A DNA stretch of 33,185 bases from an uncultured Croceitalea sp. Its GTDB lineage: Bacteria; Bacteroidota; Bacteroidia; Flavobacteriales; Flavobacteriaceae. Positions 1 to 9,542 of the stretch are shown piece after piece. Position 1 is the stretch's first letter. The number at the start of each line of letters is the position of its first letter. The position numbers and the translations under genes were made by a program. The stretch covers positions 1 through 33,185 of the forward strand of contig CALEYA010000111.1 of NCBI GenBank assembly GCA_937926215.1, written 5' to 3'. The notes below the pieces were generated by a model, which was not told the origin of the DNA, made no database searches, and was given only the letters and a program-made list of their open reading frames with translations.

Positions 1-1475
1 AAATCCGCACCTAAAATATCGGTCAATTCCGCATAATTGTTAGAATCCAGATTCCTGTAGCTAACCCCTAAGTCCAAGGCAAGACCTTCTCTAAGTCCTA
101 TGTTAGCTGTACTGGCTAGCTGTAACGATTGATCATCAACAACATCATCGGCCAAAACATAGGCCGCTTTTCCATTGTTTCGGTTGGCAGTAAACAAATT
201 GCCCCAATTGATCTGTGGATTGTTCAAAAATCCTTCCCGGGCCAAAGCTGCATTGGTAAAATCCGCACCAATGGGGTTGTTGATATAAAAACTGGGCAAA
301 AACCTAAAAAAAGTGGGATCCGGATTGGGGGCGTTAAAAAAGCGAAGACGGCTTCTTTCATTTTTTCCAAATTGATAGGAAGCCCCTGTGCTAATGGTGA
401 TGTTTTTGCCCTTATAATAATGGTTGAACATAAATATAGGTTCAAAAATGGAACGTTCTCGGGCATTTCTAATACGACCGTTTTGATCACCCCAATAGGG
501 ATTATAGCGATTGCCTACCAAATTAAAGACCTCTTCGGTAATAGCGGCGGATCGGCCCCTTCTGTTTTTTGCGGCCAACCCCGTTACCCCAATTTGATGT
601 TTTTTATTGATTTGATACGTAAGTGCCCCAAAGAACGAAAAAGCATTGTAAAAAGTTCCGTTGGTATAACCCTGATTCGCCAATCTACGGGAGGCGGATA
701 AGGTAAAAGATATGCCTTTGTTTGATGTAGGAGCGGTATATGTAGCCATGATTCTCCCTGTATATGTTCTATTGGATAAGGAGGAGGAAATCCGGGTGCC
801 CGGTCTTAGGCCATTAGGTCTTAAATCAATATTGGTATTTCCCAATACGCCTCCAAAAGTATGATCGGAAGCCTCCATCCCGTTAGTGAAAGCTTGGTTT
901 CTGATAATGTCGTTCAATCCGCCCCAATTGTTCCATTCCGGTCTGCCGTTAAAAAACTTGTTCATAACAAGGCCGTTCAATAGTACTTGGCCTTCCCTGG
1001 AATCCAAGCCCCTAACCCTAAAGAATGCCTGTCCAAAATCAAAGGCAGCCCTAGTTAAAAAAATATCACGTGTGGCTTGTAATAGGCCTGCGGAGTTGGA
1101 TAGGGTTTCGTCATCATCGGAAAGGTCATTTTCCGTTAAAGTGATGAGATTATCCGTTTTCTCTAGGGTAATATTTTTTTCCATGATCAGGGTTCCCAAA
1201 TCGATAGATTCGCCATTCAAGAAGAGCGGTAGCCGTTTGATTTCATACCCTATTTTGGAGATAGAAAGAATATAATCGCCTTTTAGACTTGTTTTTAGTT
1301 CAAACCAACCTAATGCGTCACTTTGGGTAGTGAAATTTGTACCCTCAATGGTTACGGATACTGCTATAACGGGTATTTCACTTGTACTCACAAGCTTTCC
1401 ACTTATAGTGCCGTTCCCCTGGGTAGCAAATATACCATAGCAACTTACCATGCACAATAACAACAGTATCCTCAT
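1..1475 (-). CDS. TonB-dependent receptor with carboxypeptidase-like regulatory domain (C-terminus cut by window)
   Basis: Reading on the minus strand from an ATG at 1475, the frame stays open to the window edge, giving about 491 residues of an outer-membrane receptor. Residues 1-18 form a signal peptide (MRILLLLCMVSCYGIFA), followed by a beta-sandwich regulatory-like domain (about 20-90: GTISGKL, then DALGWFELK and YILSISKIGY) and a plug domain (about 100-220) with the typical FRVRGLDSREGQVLLNG stretch. The rest alternates aromatic and polar residues as in a beta-barrel. Such receptors take up ligands across the outer membrane using TonB energy. The substrate cannot be read from the sequence. 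It diverges from the secreted EEP-family enzyme at 1555 across only 79 bp, so the two may share a control region. The barrel C-terminus lies outside the window. Confidence 0.88.
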   Translation of the reverse strand, partial: MRILLLLCMVSCYGIFATQGNGTISGKLVSTSEIPVIAVSVTIEGTNFTTQSDALGWFELKTSLKGDYILSISKIGYEIKRLPLFLNGESIDLGTLIMEKNITLEKTDNLITLTENDLSDDDETLSNSAGLLQATRDIFLTRAAFDFGQAFFRVRGLDSREGQVLLNGLVMNKFFNGRPEWNNWGGLNDIIRNQAFTNGMEASDHTFGGVLGNTNIDLRPNGLRPGTRISSSLSNRTYTGRIMATYTAPTSNKGISFTLSASRRLANQGYTNGTFYNAFSFFGALTYQINKKHQIGVTGLAAKNRRGRSAAITEEVFNLVGNRYNPYWGDQNGRIRNARERSIFEPIFMFNHYYKGKNITISTGASYQFGKNERSRLRFFNAPNPDPTFFRFLPSFYINNPIGADFTNAALAREGFLNNPQINWGNLFTANRNNGKAAYVLADDVVDDQSLQLASTANIGLREGLALDLGVSYRNLDSNNYAELTDILGAD

Positions 1476-1554
1476 TTTTGGTTAGTATAGTCTCCAAGAT
1501 ATAAAAAAGGCAGAAAATACACCACATTTATTAAAACTTGGCTATTTTAGGGGA

Positions 1555-2601
1555 ATGCGATGGTCTACATACCTTCTTATTTTTTCCTTCTTCTTAGGGG
1601 TATCCCAAGAAGGGAAAACCTACCAAGTACGGACTATTGCATTTTACAATGTTGAAAATCTTTTTGACACGCTCAATGATTCCTTGATTTTTGATGATGA
1701 ACGAACACCTAAAGGTCGCTACGCATGGACAAAGGAGCGATATCACACTAAAATTGGCAATATTGCGAAAGTAGTATCGGAAATTGGCGTTGAAAAAACA
1801 GGCACTTCCCCAGATATTATTGGATTATGTGAGGTGGAAAATAAATCCGTATTACAAGATTTGGTAGCCCATCCCCATTTAGAAGCTAAGGATTACGGTA
1901 TCATCCATTTTGATTCTCCGGATGAACGTGGGATTGATGTGGCGTTGCTCTACAAAAAAGCGGTGTTTATTCCCTCGTCCGTGAAATCACAACGCTTGCT
2001 GTTGTTCAATGAAGAAGGATTTCGGGATTATACCCGCGATCAATTGATCGTTGGCGGACTTTTGGACAATGAGCAATTGTACTTTTTGGTGAACCACTGG
2101 CCTTCCAGAAGTGGTGGGGAGCAAAGAAGTAGGCCTAACAGGATAAAAGCCGCCCAACAAAACAAAAGGATTATCGACTCCTTACAAACTCTTGATTTTA
2201 ACGCGAAGATTATCAGCATGGGTGATTTTAATGACGATCCTATAGATGATACCTTTAAAAAAGTCCTGAAAACTGAGGGTAAGCTAAAGAAACTGGATAG
2301 CACCCAACTTTTTAATCCTATGGAAAAATGGTTTCGCAAAGGAGTGGGCACTTTAGCCTATAGGGATAAATGGAATCTTTTTGACCAGTTTGTGCTTAGT
2401 CCAAATCTTGTGGATACCAAGAGTAAAAGAAACTATTCGTTTTGGAAGGCCGGAATTTACAGTCCTGCCTATCTTAAAAACCCAACGGGCAAATACAAAG
2501 GCTATCCGTTTAGGACCTATGTAGGAACCACCTATTATGGTGGTTATGCAGACCACTTTCCGGTGTATTTGTATTTGATTCGGAAAGCGGTAATCAAATA
2601 G
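1555..2601 (+). CDS. Secreted endonuclease/exonuclease/phosphatase (EEP) family protein
   Basis: A 348-residue protein with a short hydrophobic N-terminus (about residues 4-17) that fits a signal peptide. EEP-fold landmarks appear in order: FYNVENLFD (30-38, Asn), GLCEVEN (90-96, metal-binding Glu), RGIDVALLY (125-133), VNHWPSRSGG (179-188, catalytic His), MGDFNDDP (222-229, Asp/Asn) and ADHFPVY near 332-338 (terminal Asp-His pair). All catalytic positions of the DNase I-like superfamily are therefore present. The family cleaves phosphodiesters in nucleic acids or phosphomonoesters; export suggests scavenging of extracellular DNA or phosphate, but the exact substrate is unknown. ATG at 1555 gives the signal peptide directly. 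It diverges from the TonB receptor at 1-1475 and converges on the membrane protein at 2632. Confidence 0.9.
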   Translation: MRWSTYLLIFSFFLGVSQEGKTYQVRTIAFYNVENLFDTLNDSLIFDDERTPKGRYAWTKERYHTKIGNIAKVVSEIGVEKTGTSPDIIGLCEVENKSVLQDLVAHPHLEAKDYGIIHFDSPDERGIDVALLYKKAVFIPSSVKSQRLLLFNEEGFRDYTRDQLIVGGLLDNEQLYFLVNHWPSRSGGEQRSRPNRIKAAQQNKRIIDSLQTLDFNAKIISMGDFNDDPIDDTFKKVLKTEGKLKKLDSTQLFNPMEKWFRKGVGTLAYRDKWNLFDQFVLSPNLVDTKSKRNYSFWKAGIYSPAYLKNPTGKYKGYPFRTYVGTTYYGGYADHFPVYLYLIRKAVIK

Positions 2602-2631
2602 CGGGGTTAGTACTAAAGCGCGTTACATCTT

Positions 2632-3069
2632 TTAATTAAACCACTGCCCCCAAGGAATACGGCTTAGAATTAAAAGAAGACCAAGGCCATAGAAAATGGC
2701 AATGCTTTTAAACTTGGCACCATCATCCATTTTCTTTTTATGACGGGACCATCCAATGGTAATAAGAGCTAAGGCTATGATGTTTATAAATGGGTGCTCC
2801 ACCGCCAATAGGCGCGCAGGAGCATTTAGACCGCCCATGCCCAAGGTTTGGATCGCTTTTAAGCCGTTTGCCGATATAAAGAACAGCACCAATCCAATAA
2901 GTAGTTGGATATGGCTTAGGATTAGGGCAAATAGGCTTACACGCAAATCTTTTTCAAACCGAAATTCCTTTTTGCCCAACCAGCCTGCAAAGGCATTGAT
3001 AACGGCGAGGATAAGAATGAGTAAAACGATATACGCAAAATAGGAGTGGAGGGTCTTTACAATTTCCAT
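2632..3069 (-). CDS. Four-helix integral membrane protein, cytochrome b-like in layout
   Basis: A 145-residue, very hydrophobic protein with four predicted transmembrane segments (about 8-30, 43-66, 90-107 and 122-140) and a basic loop (SRHKKKMDDGAKFKS) between the third and fourth. Histidines lie in or next to helices: H8 at the start of helix 1, H53 in helix 2 (SHIQLLIG) and H91 at the start of helix 3 (AVEHPFIN). A four-helix bundle with paired His could bind b-type heme, but this is inference. From memory, flavobacterial relatives are often labelled cytochrome b or, wrongly, ribosomal protein L27. No catalytic motif is visible. It stands alone: upstream is the receptor terminator at 3110-3146, downstream is the converging EEP gene with a 30-bp gap. 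Confidence 0.8.
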   Translation of the reverse strand: MEIVKTLHSYFAYIVLLILILAVINAFAGWLGKKEFRFEKDLRVSLFALILSHIQLLIGLVLFFISANGLKAIQTLGMGGLNAPARLLAVEHPFINIIALALITIGWSRHKKKMDDGAKFKSIAIFYGLGLLLILSRIPWGQWFN

Positions 3070-3109
3070 GGTTGTTCAATTAAGGTTTAAATGTACAGAA
3101 TTTTAGACA

Positions 3110-3146
3110 TAAAAAAATCCGCGACATCAAATTTGATGTCGCGGAT
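3110..3146 (-). terminator. Intrinsic terminator of the Oar-like receptor gene
   Basis: A perfect 30-bp palindrome spans 3117-3146 (half-site ATCCGCGACATCAAA) and is followed on the minus strand by seven T residues (3110-3116). It starts 29 bp after the stop codon of the receptor gene at 3175. The stem can pair over nearly its full length, a strong Rho-independent terminator. Confidence 0.9.
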
Positions 3147-3174
3147 CTTATAAGCTTAGCTGTTGGATATATCC

Positions 3175-6100
3175 TTAGTCAAAGATATAACGTAAGCCTA
3201 TTTGTGCTTGCCATCTGGAAGACTGGATACCAAAATCATCTAGTTCTATGCGATTGTCAGATCCATCCAAGTTTACAATACCCGTATTCAAGGTAAATGT
3301 TGGAGTGTCCCCTGTTGCAACCGTTGTAAGTGGACTTACCTCACTTCTAATAAATCTACGTTGTCCCCAATCACTATTTAAAAAGTTGGTGAAGTTGAAG
3401 ATATCCGCGGATAGCTGGAACGTATGGTTCTTTTGACCTATTTTTAAAGAGAAATCTTGGAGTAGTTTAAAATCTACAATATGGTTCCAAGGTCCTCTAG
3501 AACCGTTTCGCTCAGCGTAGTCACCTCTTCTTGTACTAAGATAATCATCGTTTTCAATAAAAGTATTCAACGCTTCCCACTGCTGCTCAGGTGTGGCAGT
3601 GACATTTCCATTACCGTCCGATATAGGCGCCAACTGAATTTCTGAAGCATCCCTAGGCACATAAATCAAAGCATTGTCCCTAGAATCATCGTTCAACAAG
3701 TCCCTTCCTTCATTGTAAGAAAAACTGTATGGATTGCTTTGGGCACCTTCGTAAAATAAAGCAACGGTAGTTTTAATGTTGTCGCTCCATTTCAATTGAT
3801 ACGATACATTGGCAGTAATTCGGTTACCGATTGCGAAATCTGAACGTGTTACAGGCAAGTCTGAATTCTTACCATTTACGGTCAATAGGTTTCTCCATTG
3901 CGAACTGTTCTGTGATGAGGTACCATCAAAAATCTTGTTGGACTCTCCGTAAGTATAGGAAACAGAACCGGCAAAACCTCCATCAAAAGGTTTGCTTAGG
4001 GTAAAGGTTGCGTTTGTTGCATTACCCCCACCCGTATTGGAAGCCAAAATGATCCTACCATAGGTGTTGTCCAGCAAATCACCGAAACTTCTGGTATAAA
4101 AGGGTCTGTTGTCCGCCCCTTGATAATTCCCTATTGGACCGGGGATGTTCAGGTTTTCATAGAAAACATCGGTAATGACATCGGTATATAAAAAGTCAGC
4201 AGAAGCTATTAATCCCCAAAATGGTAATTTTTGGTCTACAGCTATATTGTATTTCACTACTTGAGGTAGTTGGAAATCTTCTGCTATCAAATCAATATTA
4301 CCACCTAAACCACCTGTTCCAGGCTCAACAGCCCTTGTTTGGTCATTAACATCTGGGTTGAATTCGGTTACATTGGTATTAAAATCCCCGGAGAAACCAC
4401 CTGTAATACCATTATTGTTATATGAACCACCTGGCCAAACTAAAGGAAGTCTTGAGGTGAAAACACCTAATCCACCACGTACTTGTGTGGAACGATTCCC
4501 ATTTACGTCCCAGTTAAATCCTAATCGAGGGGAGAATACCGCATTGCTGATTTCTTGACCAACCCTTGCGCCCTGTAAATCTTTACCGTTAGCCTCAAGG
4601 ATGCCTACGGTAGTGGTGTTGAATTCTTCGTTTACGGGCCCTTCTTTCCATTGTGGAATATCGATTCTGGCACCAAAACTGAATTTAAAATCATCTGTGA
4701 TATTAACATCATCTTGAACATAGAACCCGTATTGTGCGGTTTCAAAATCTGCCGAACCATCGGATTCGTCACCAACGGCAGTACCACCTACCAAAGAATA
4801 TCCATGCTGAAATTCATCGGGAGCACCGTTGTTAAGGAACTGATCTAAGGCCGTTGTAATTAGATTTCCATCATCGTCGGTAACATCCACATACGTGTAA
4901 CTACCAAAGTTAAACGCAAAGAAAAGGTTCTTTACGGTAGCGAATTCCAAGTTGGCACCCAAGGTTATGGTATGACGTCCTGAGTAAATTTCGAAATTGT
5001 TGGTAATTGTAAAATAGTCCGTATTCAACAAGTTAGCTGTTGAGAACGGTTCTGCACCAAAGGAGAGAAAACCACCACCATCTTCAATGCCTACCGTTGG
5101 GAAAGGATCTCCTAAAGGATCTCTGTCATCCCTTACCGCAGCATAACTAACTACTAAATTATTGGAAAATTTGTTGCCAAATCTTGAGTTCAATTCCAAA
5201 GCTGTGGAATTGGTGTTGGAAACAAAGGATTCGGAACCATTTAAGAAACCAATGCTTCTGTTTCCGGAGTTTCTAGCTTCTAAGTTGTCCGCTCCAACAA
5301 AACTGTGCCTTAGGGAAAGGTTATGGTTTTCGTTGATGTTCCAATCTATTTTGGCAACAAGCGTGTTACTTTCTAGAGTTCTTGTGTTGTTATCAAAAAT
5401 ACCGATATCGTAGTTGTAGGTATTTTGGACAAAATTTCTAAGATTCGTTAAATCAGCTTCAGAAGAACGTCCGGTATAGTTGCTGAAGTTAAAGGGTTGT
5501 GGTGTTTCTGTTTCCCCTCTTTCGTAGTTGACAAAAAAGAACAGTTTATCCTTGATTAGCGGTCCACCTAAACGAACTCCATATGTATTGGCAGAGAAAT
5601 CGGCCAATCTTTCCCTTTCCTCGCCATCACCTACCAAATCTGGTGGTGTTCTGCCGGCCAAGGATTCATTTCTAGTAAAGAAATAGGCAGAACCTTTAAA
5701 ATCATTGGATCCAGAACGGGTTACGGCGTTGATGGAACCACCGGAAAAACCGGACTGTCTTACATCAAACGGCGCAATATTGACCTGAAAGGTCTCAATG
5801 GCATCAACAGAAAGTGGATTAACACCTGTTTGTCCACCATTTGTTCCAGAACCTGCCAAACCAAAAACATCGTTGCTTACCGCACCATCTACATAAATTG
5901 CGTTATACCTGTTGTTCTGTCCAGCTAAGGAAATTGAAAACCCATCATCACCCTCGGTTAACTGCGCTTGAGGTGTTAGACGAACAAAATCTGCTAAGGA
6001 CCTAGATGCTGCAGGGGTTGTCGCTACTTGACGTTGGGAAATGTTAGTGTTCGTACCTGTCTTGTTGGATCCAAAAACGCTATTGGCAACTGCCGTAATG

Positions 6101-6453
6101 ACAACTTCATCAAGAGCTGTTGCGCTTTCCACCATTTGTACACTAATTCTGTTGGTAGAACCTAGGTCTAAAAATACGCCTTCTTTAACGTTGTCGTTAA
6201 AACCTACATAAGAAATAGTCACTTTATATGGACCACCCGTACGCATACCGGAGATACGGTAAAATCCATCAAAATCAGTTGCTGCACCATATACGGTTCC
6301 AGAAGGAACGTGAAGTGCTACGATACTCGCGCCGGGTAGTGGTTCCCCTGCGTTGTCGGTCACTTTTCCACCAATGGCAGAAGTGGTAACCCCTTGTGAA
6401 AATGCCATTGCAGAACAGAGTAACGCAAGAGCAACTAAGTAGAAGTTTTTCAT
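3175..6453 (-). CDS. TonB-dependent receptor, Oar-like (1092 aa)
   Basis: A full-length outer-membrane receptor. Signal peptide at 1-20 (MKNFYLVALALLCSAMAFSQ), carboxypeptidase-regulatory-like domain at about 25-112 (GGKVTDNAGEPLPGASIVAL, DFDGFYRISGM), plug domain at about 125-245 (RYNAIYVDGAVSNDVFG, GFSGGSINAVTRSGSNDFKG), then a long beta-barrel ending in the aromatic strand IGLRYIFD. Length and the TRSGSN plug motif match the Oar-like branch of TonB receptors, common in Bacteroidota and Myxococcota. Ligands of this branch are mostly unknown, with proteins or peptides among the candidates. No SusD partner lies next to it, which argues against a polysaccharide-utilisation pair. It is a single-gene unit with its own terminator at 3110-3146 and an interrupted palindrome 54 bp upstream of the start (6507-6521). 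Confidence 0.93.
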   Translation of the reverse strand: MKNFYLVALALLCSAMAFSQGVTTSAIGGKVTDNAGEPLPGASIVALHVPSGTVYGAATDFDGFYRISGMRTGGPYKVTISYVGFNDNVKEGVFLDLGSTNRISVQMVESATALDEVVITAVANSVFGSNKTGTNTNISQRQVATTPAASRSLADFVRLTPQAQLTEGDDGFSISLAGQNNRYNAIYVDGAVSNDVFGLAGSGTNGGQTGVNPLSVDAIETFQVNIAPFDVRQSGFSGGSINAVTRSGSNDFKGSAYFFTRNESLAGRTPPDLVGDGEERERLADFSANTYGVRLGGPLIKDKLFFFVNYERGETETPQPFNFSNYTGRSSEADLTNLRNFVQNTYNYDIGIFDNNTRTLESNTLVAKIDWNINENHNLSLRHSFVGADNLEARNSGNRSIGFLNGSESFVSNTNSTALELNSRFGNKFSNNLVVSYAAVRDDRDPLGDPFPTVGIEDGGGFLSFGAEPFSTANLLNTDYFTITNNFEIYSGRHTITLGANLEFATVKNLFFAFNFGSYTYVDVTDDDGNLITTALDQFLNNGAPDEFQHGYSLVGGTAVGDESDGSADFETAQYGFYVQDDVNITDDFKFSFGARIDIPQWKEGPVNEEFNTTTVGILEANGKDLQGARVGQEISNAVFSPRLGFNWDVNGNRSTQVRGGLGVFTSRLPLVWPGGSYNNNGITGGFSGDFNTNVTEFNPDVNDQTRAVEPGTGGLGGNIDLIAEDFQLPQVVKYNIAVDQKLPFWGLIASADFLYTDVITDVFYENLNIPGPIGNYQGADNRPFYTRSFGDLLDNTYGRIILASNTGGGNATNATFTLSKPFDGGFAGSVSYTYGESNKIFDGTSSQNSSQWRNLLTVNGKNSDLPVTRSDFAIGNRITANVSYQLKWSDNIKTTVALFYEGAQSNPYSFSYNEGRDLLNDDSRDNALIYVPRDASEIQLAPISDGNGNVTATPEQQWEALNTFIENDDYLSTRRGDYAERNGSRGPWNHIVDFKLLQDFSLKIGQKNHTFQLSADIFNFTNFLNSDWGQRRFIRSEVSPLTTVATGDTPTFTLNTGIVNLDGSDNRIELDDFGIQSSRWQAQIGLRYIFD

Positions 6454-6506
6454 TTTAAATGTGTTTCAATTGTTTGCAGCAAAAGTCTTGTTTTAGTCCT
6501 TTTCTT

Positions 6507-6521
6507 ACGTTAACATAACGT
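6507..6521. promoter_or_regulatory. Interrupted palindrome upstream of the Oar-like receptor
   Basis: ACGTTA-ACA-TAACGT is a perfect 6-bp inverted repeat with a 3-bp spacer, 54-68 bp upstream of the receptor ATG, about where a promoter or operator would lie. A near-consensus -7 box (GACTTTTG on the minus strand, 6480-6487) follows it. This is a candidate operator only; no regulator can be named. Confidence 0.35.
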
Positions 6522-6610
6522 TAAGAATGACCCAAAAAAATTAACAACAATAAAATTAAAACACAGAAAAACAGGAGGTTAGATACTGCCCTTGTTTGTG
6601 TAATTCTTAA

Positions 6611-8248
6611 TTAACTCTTAAAAAATTGCAAAAGCCTTAGTGTTGAGGAATCATGATCACCAATTTCTGAATTTTGGATGTCCCCGAGTATGGTTTTTGC
6701 CAGTTGTTTGCCCAGTTCCACTCCCCATTGATCATAACTGAAGATGTTCCAAATAATCCCTTGCACAAAAATTTTGTGCTCATAAAGGGCGATGAGGGAA
6801 CCTAAAGTGTTGGGCGTTAACTTATCGATCAGTAAAGTGTTTGTGGGTTTGTTGCCCTCAAAGACCTTAAAAGGAAGGAGTGCATCTATTTGCGCTTGTG
6901 AGATGCCGTTCGCTTGCAGTTCTTTTTCTACTTCTGCTGCCGTTTTCCCATTCATAAGCGCTTCCGTCTGCGCAAAAAAATTGGCCATAAGTTTATTATG
7001 GTGGTCCGTATTGCCATGTAGCGATTTCTTAAACCCTATGAAATCCGCAGGTATCAACTTTGTACCTTGGTGTATCAACTGAAAAAAGGCATGTTGGGAA
7101 TTGGTTCCGGGCTCTCCCCAGATGATAGTGCCCGTTTCGTAGGATACCCTATTGCCATTCTGATCGACACTTTTTCCGTTACTTTCCATGATACCCTGCT
7201 GTAGGTATGCTGGAAAACGTCCTAGGTACTGGGTGTATGGAATTAAAGCTTCTGTTTCAGCACCATGGAAATTGTTATACCAAATACTGATCAAGGCCAG
7301 AATAACCGGAATGTTTTGATCAAAATCCGCTGTTTTAAAATGCTCATCCATATCATGGGCACCGTCAAGTAAACCCTCAAAATGGTCATAACCAACGGCT
7401 AAAGCAATGGTAAGCCCTACGGCACTCCAAAGGGAAAAACGCCCTCCGACCCAATCCCACATTGGAAATACATTTTCACTGGCAATGCCAAATTCCGCAA
7501 TTTTTTCGGTATTGGTAGAGACGGCCGCAAAATGACTGGCAATATCTTCTTGACGGGCATGTTGTAAAAACCATTTCTTTATGGTGGTCGCATTGCTTAA
7601 GGTTTCCTGGGTGGTGAAGGTTTTAGAAACGACAACGAACAAGGTCGTTTCCGGGTCCAGCTCTTTTAATATTTCGTTCACATGGTCCCCATCAACATTA
7701 CTAACAAAATAGGTTTTTAAATGGTTTTTGTAAAACTGTAGGGTATCTACGACCATGGCCGGACCTAAATCGGAGCCTCCAATACCTATGTTGACGACAG
7801 TGGTAAAGGATTTTCCTGTATACCCTTTTTTCTTTCCGGAAATGATGGCTTCCGTAAAGCTTTTCATATGTTGCTTAACCTCAAAGACCTCTGGGACAAC
7901 GTTGGTGCCGTCAACTTCTATAACATCCCCTTTCTTGGCCCGTAAGGCCGTATGCAAAACGGAACGCCCTTCGGTTTGGTTAATCTTACCGCCTTTAAAA
8001 TAGGCTTCTATAGCTTTTTGAAGGCCTATTTCATCAGCAAGCTCCAGCAGCAGTCCCAAAGTTTCTTTGGAGATGCGGTTCTTGGAAAAATCTACCATAA
8101 AATCATTCCAAATAATGGTGAATTCTGCCGCCCTATCGGGGTCGGTCTTAAAAAGTTCTTTTAGATGTTTTTTATGGATGTCCTTGTAATGTGATGCAAG
8201 CTTGGACCAAGCTTTAGTGGTTGTGGGGTTGGTTTTTGATAGCTCCAT
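6611..8248 (-). CDS. pgi: Glucose-6-phosphate isomerase
   Basis: A 545-residue phosphoglucose isomerase (interconverts glucose-6-phosphate and fructose-6-phosphate; cytoplasmic; glycolysis and gluconeogenesis), close to the 549 residues of the E. coli enzyme. Both family signatures are visible: [15 protein letters not shown] in the middle and [18 protein letters not shown] near the C-terminus. Also present are the phosphate-binding stretch [20 protein letters not shown], and [15 protein letters not shown] with the conserved His. The start overlaps the end of the upstream M23 peptidase gene by 35 bp in another frame, which supports co-transcription and translational coupling. It is the last gene of the DUF3108 - tryptophan dioxygenase - M23 - pgi cluster. 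No strong hairpin is visible after its stop; the 157-bp gap to the receptor gene is AT-rich. Confidence 0.97.
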   Translation of the reverse strand: MELSKTNPTTTKAWSKLASHYKDIHKKHLKELFKTDPDRAAEFTIIWNDFMVDFSKNRISKETLGLLLELADEIGLQKAIEAYFKGGKINQTEGRSVLHTALRAKKGDVIEVDGTNVVPEVFEVKQHMKSFTEAIISGKKKGYTGKSFTTVVNIGIGGSDLGPAMVVDTLQFYKNHLKTYFVSNVDGDHVNEILKELDPETTLFVVVSKTFTTQETLSNATTIKKWFLQHARQEDIASHFAAVSTNTEKIAEFGIASENVFPMWDWVGGRFSLWSAVGLTIALAVGYDHFEGLLDGAHDMDEHFKTADFDQNIPVILALISIWYNNFHGAETEALIPYTQYLGRFPAYLQQGIMESNGKSVDQNGNRVSYETGTIIWGEPGTNSQHAFFQLIHQGTKLIPADFIGFKKSLHGNTDHHNKLMANFFAQTEALMNGKTAAEVEKELQANGISQAQIDALLPFKVFEGNKPTNTLLIDKLTPNTLGSLIALYEHKIFVQGIIWNIFSYDQWGVELGKQLAKTILGDIQNSEIGDHDSSTLRLLQFFKS

Positions 8249-9542
8249 TAGTGTGGTTAAGCGTTAGCAAATCTTCTTCATCTTCTTTTTCGGACGTCTG
8301 ATATTCTATACAATCCAATTGTCTTTTAAGGGGGTCGATAAAATCCAGATAAGCAGTCTTTAAGGAGTCTACGATAGGTTCGGCCGTTGGCAGTTTTTCA
8401 CGTAATGGATCTACTTGGGCCCCATGTTTCCAAAACCGATAGCAGACATGTGGTCCACCGGTATTTCCGGTCATTCCTACCCAGCCAATAACATCGCCTT
8501 GGCGTACGTATTCCCCTTTTTTTACTTTTTGCTTGCGCATATGGAGGTATTGGGTACTATAGGTACCGTTATGTCTTATTTTAACATATTTTCCATTGCC
8601 GCCTTTTCTTCTGGATTCCGTAACCGTTCCATCCGCAGTTGCAATAATTGGCGTGCCAACGGGGGCGGCGTAATCCGTTCCCTTATGGGGTCTCACTTTA
8701 TATCCGTAATACGCGATGCGTCTTTTAAGATTGTATCTGGAAGAAAGGCGATACCCAAACTTTATAGGTGCCCTTAAAAAAGTGCTTCGCAAATTATTGG
8801 CCTCATCATCATAGTAGTCCATGGCCTGCTTTAAGGAATCCGTTTGGTAGGCAAAAGCATAGACGGGCGTGCCTTTATGCTCAAAATAGGCTGCTTCTAT
8901 ATCTTCCGAACCGGCGTAAATACTATCATTGATGTACCGTTCTTTGTAGATGATCTTAAATTTGTCCCCTTTTTCCAACCGAAAGAAATCAATGGTCCAC
9001 GCATAGATTTCAGAAAGGTTAATGGTAACGGCGTAATCCACACCTAAGGTGTCCAAGGATTGGGATAAGTTGTTTTCAACTACGCCGGCCACCTCACGGG
9101 ATTTATAGGTAACTTTTTTCTTCCTTTTGTATGCACGTACGGAATCCCTTAGATCTACTACCGTATAATTGATGCGGTCATTTTCATAAATGAAAATACG
9201 CGCTTGTTCCAAAGTGTCCTTGGATTTAAGGATGACATAGGGTTTGCCAACTTTAATACGCTTTACATCAAACGTGTCTTTGTACTGTTCGGCTATCGTA
9301 ACAATTTTAGGATAATCTACCTTGTTTTCCAACATCAATTGCCCAAAACTATCCCCGTTTTTTATGGTGTCCCGCACTACGGTGAAAGCGTCAAAGTCGA
9401 AGCCGTATTTTTTTGGGATAGGTTTTTCCATAGGCGCCTCGGCCAGCTCCTGTGAAGGTGCTTTCACCTCTTTTTTACAGGCTATAACAAGAATGCTTAC
9501 CAGCACAATACCCCAATATCTTCGCATGCTTTTAGTTTTCAT
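8214..9542 (-). CDS. M23-family metallopeptidase lipoprotein with HxC zinc motif
   Basis: A 442-residue putative cell-wall endopeptidase. The N-terminus carries a lipoprotein signal with lipobox LVIAC (Cys22). Residues about 45-250 form a LysM/OapA-like region seen in periplasmic M23 enzymes; the LytM domain is at about 265-385. Zinc and catalytic residues: HKGTD (H286, D290), QYLHM (H334) and [10 protein letters not shown] (H365, C367). The last motif is normally HxH, so the third zinc ligand would be Cys367 instead of His. The family cuts peptide cross-links of peptidoglycan. The ATG at 9542 overlaps the end of the tryptophan dioxygenase gene by 11 bp; a second ATG at 9527 would give a tighter signal peptide and is a possible start. 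The gene also overlaps pgi by 35 bp. Confidence 0.92.
   Translation of the reverse strand: MKTKSMRRYWGIVLVSILVIACKKEVKAPSQELAEAPMEKPIPKKYGFDFDAFTVVRDTIKNGDSFGQLMLENKVDYPKIVTIAEQYKDTFDVKRIKVGKPYVILKSKDTLEQARIFIYENDRINYTVVDLRDSVRAYKRKKKVTYKSREVAGVVENNLSQSLDTLGVDYAVTINLSEIYAWTIDFFRLEKGDKFKIIYKERYINDSIYAGSEDIEAAYFEHKGTPVYAFAYQTDSLKQAMDYYDDEANNLRSTFLRAPIKFGYRLSSRYNLKRRIAYYGYKVRPHKGTDYAAPVGTPIIATADGTVTESRRKGGNGKYVKIRHNGTYSTQYLHMRKQKVKKGEYVRQGDVIGWVGMTGNTGGPHVCYRFWKHGAQVDPLREKLPTAEPIVDSLKTAYLDFIDPLKRQLDCIEYQTSEKEDEEDLLTLNHTNGAIKNQPHNH

Noticed and set aside
129-701. Plus-strand 190-codon open frame
   Set aside because: It is antisense to the truncated TonB receptor, whose minus-strand frame gives clear signal peptide and plug motifs; the plus frame has no recognisable features.
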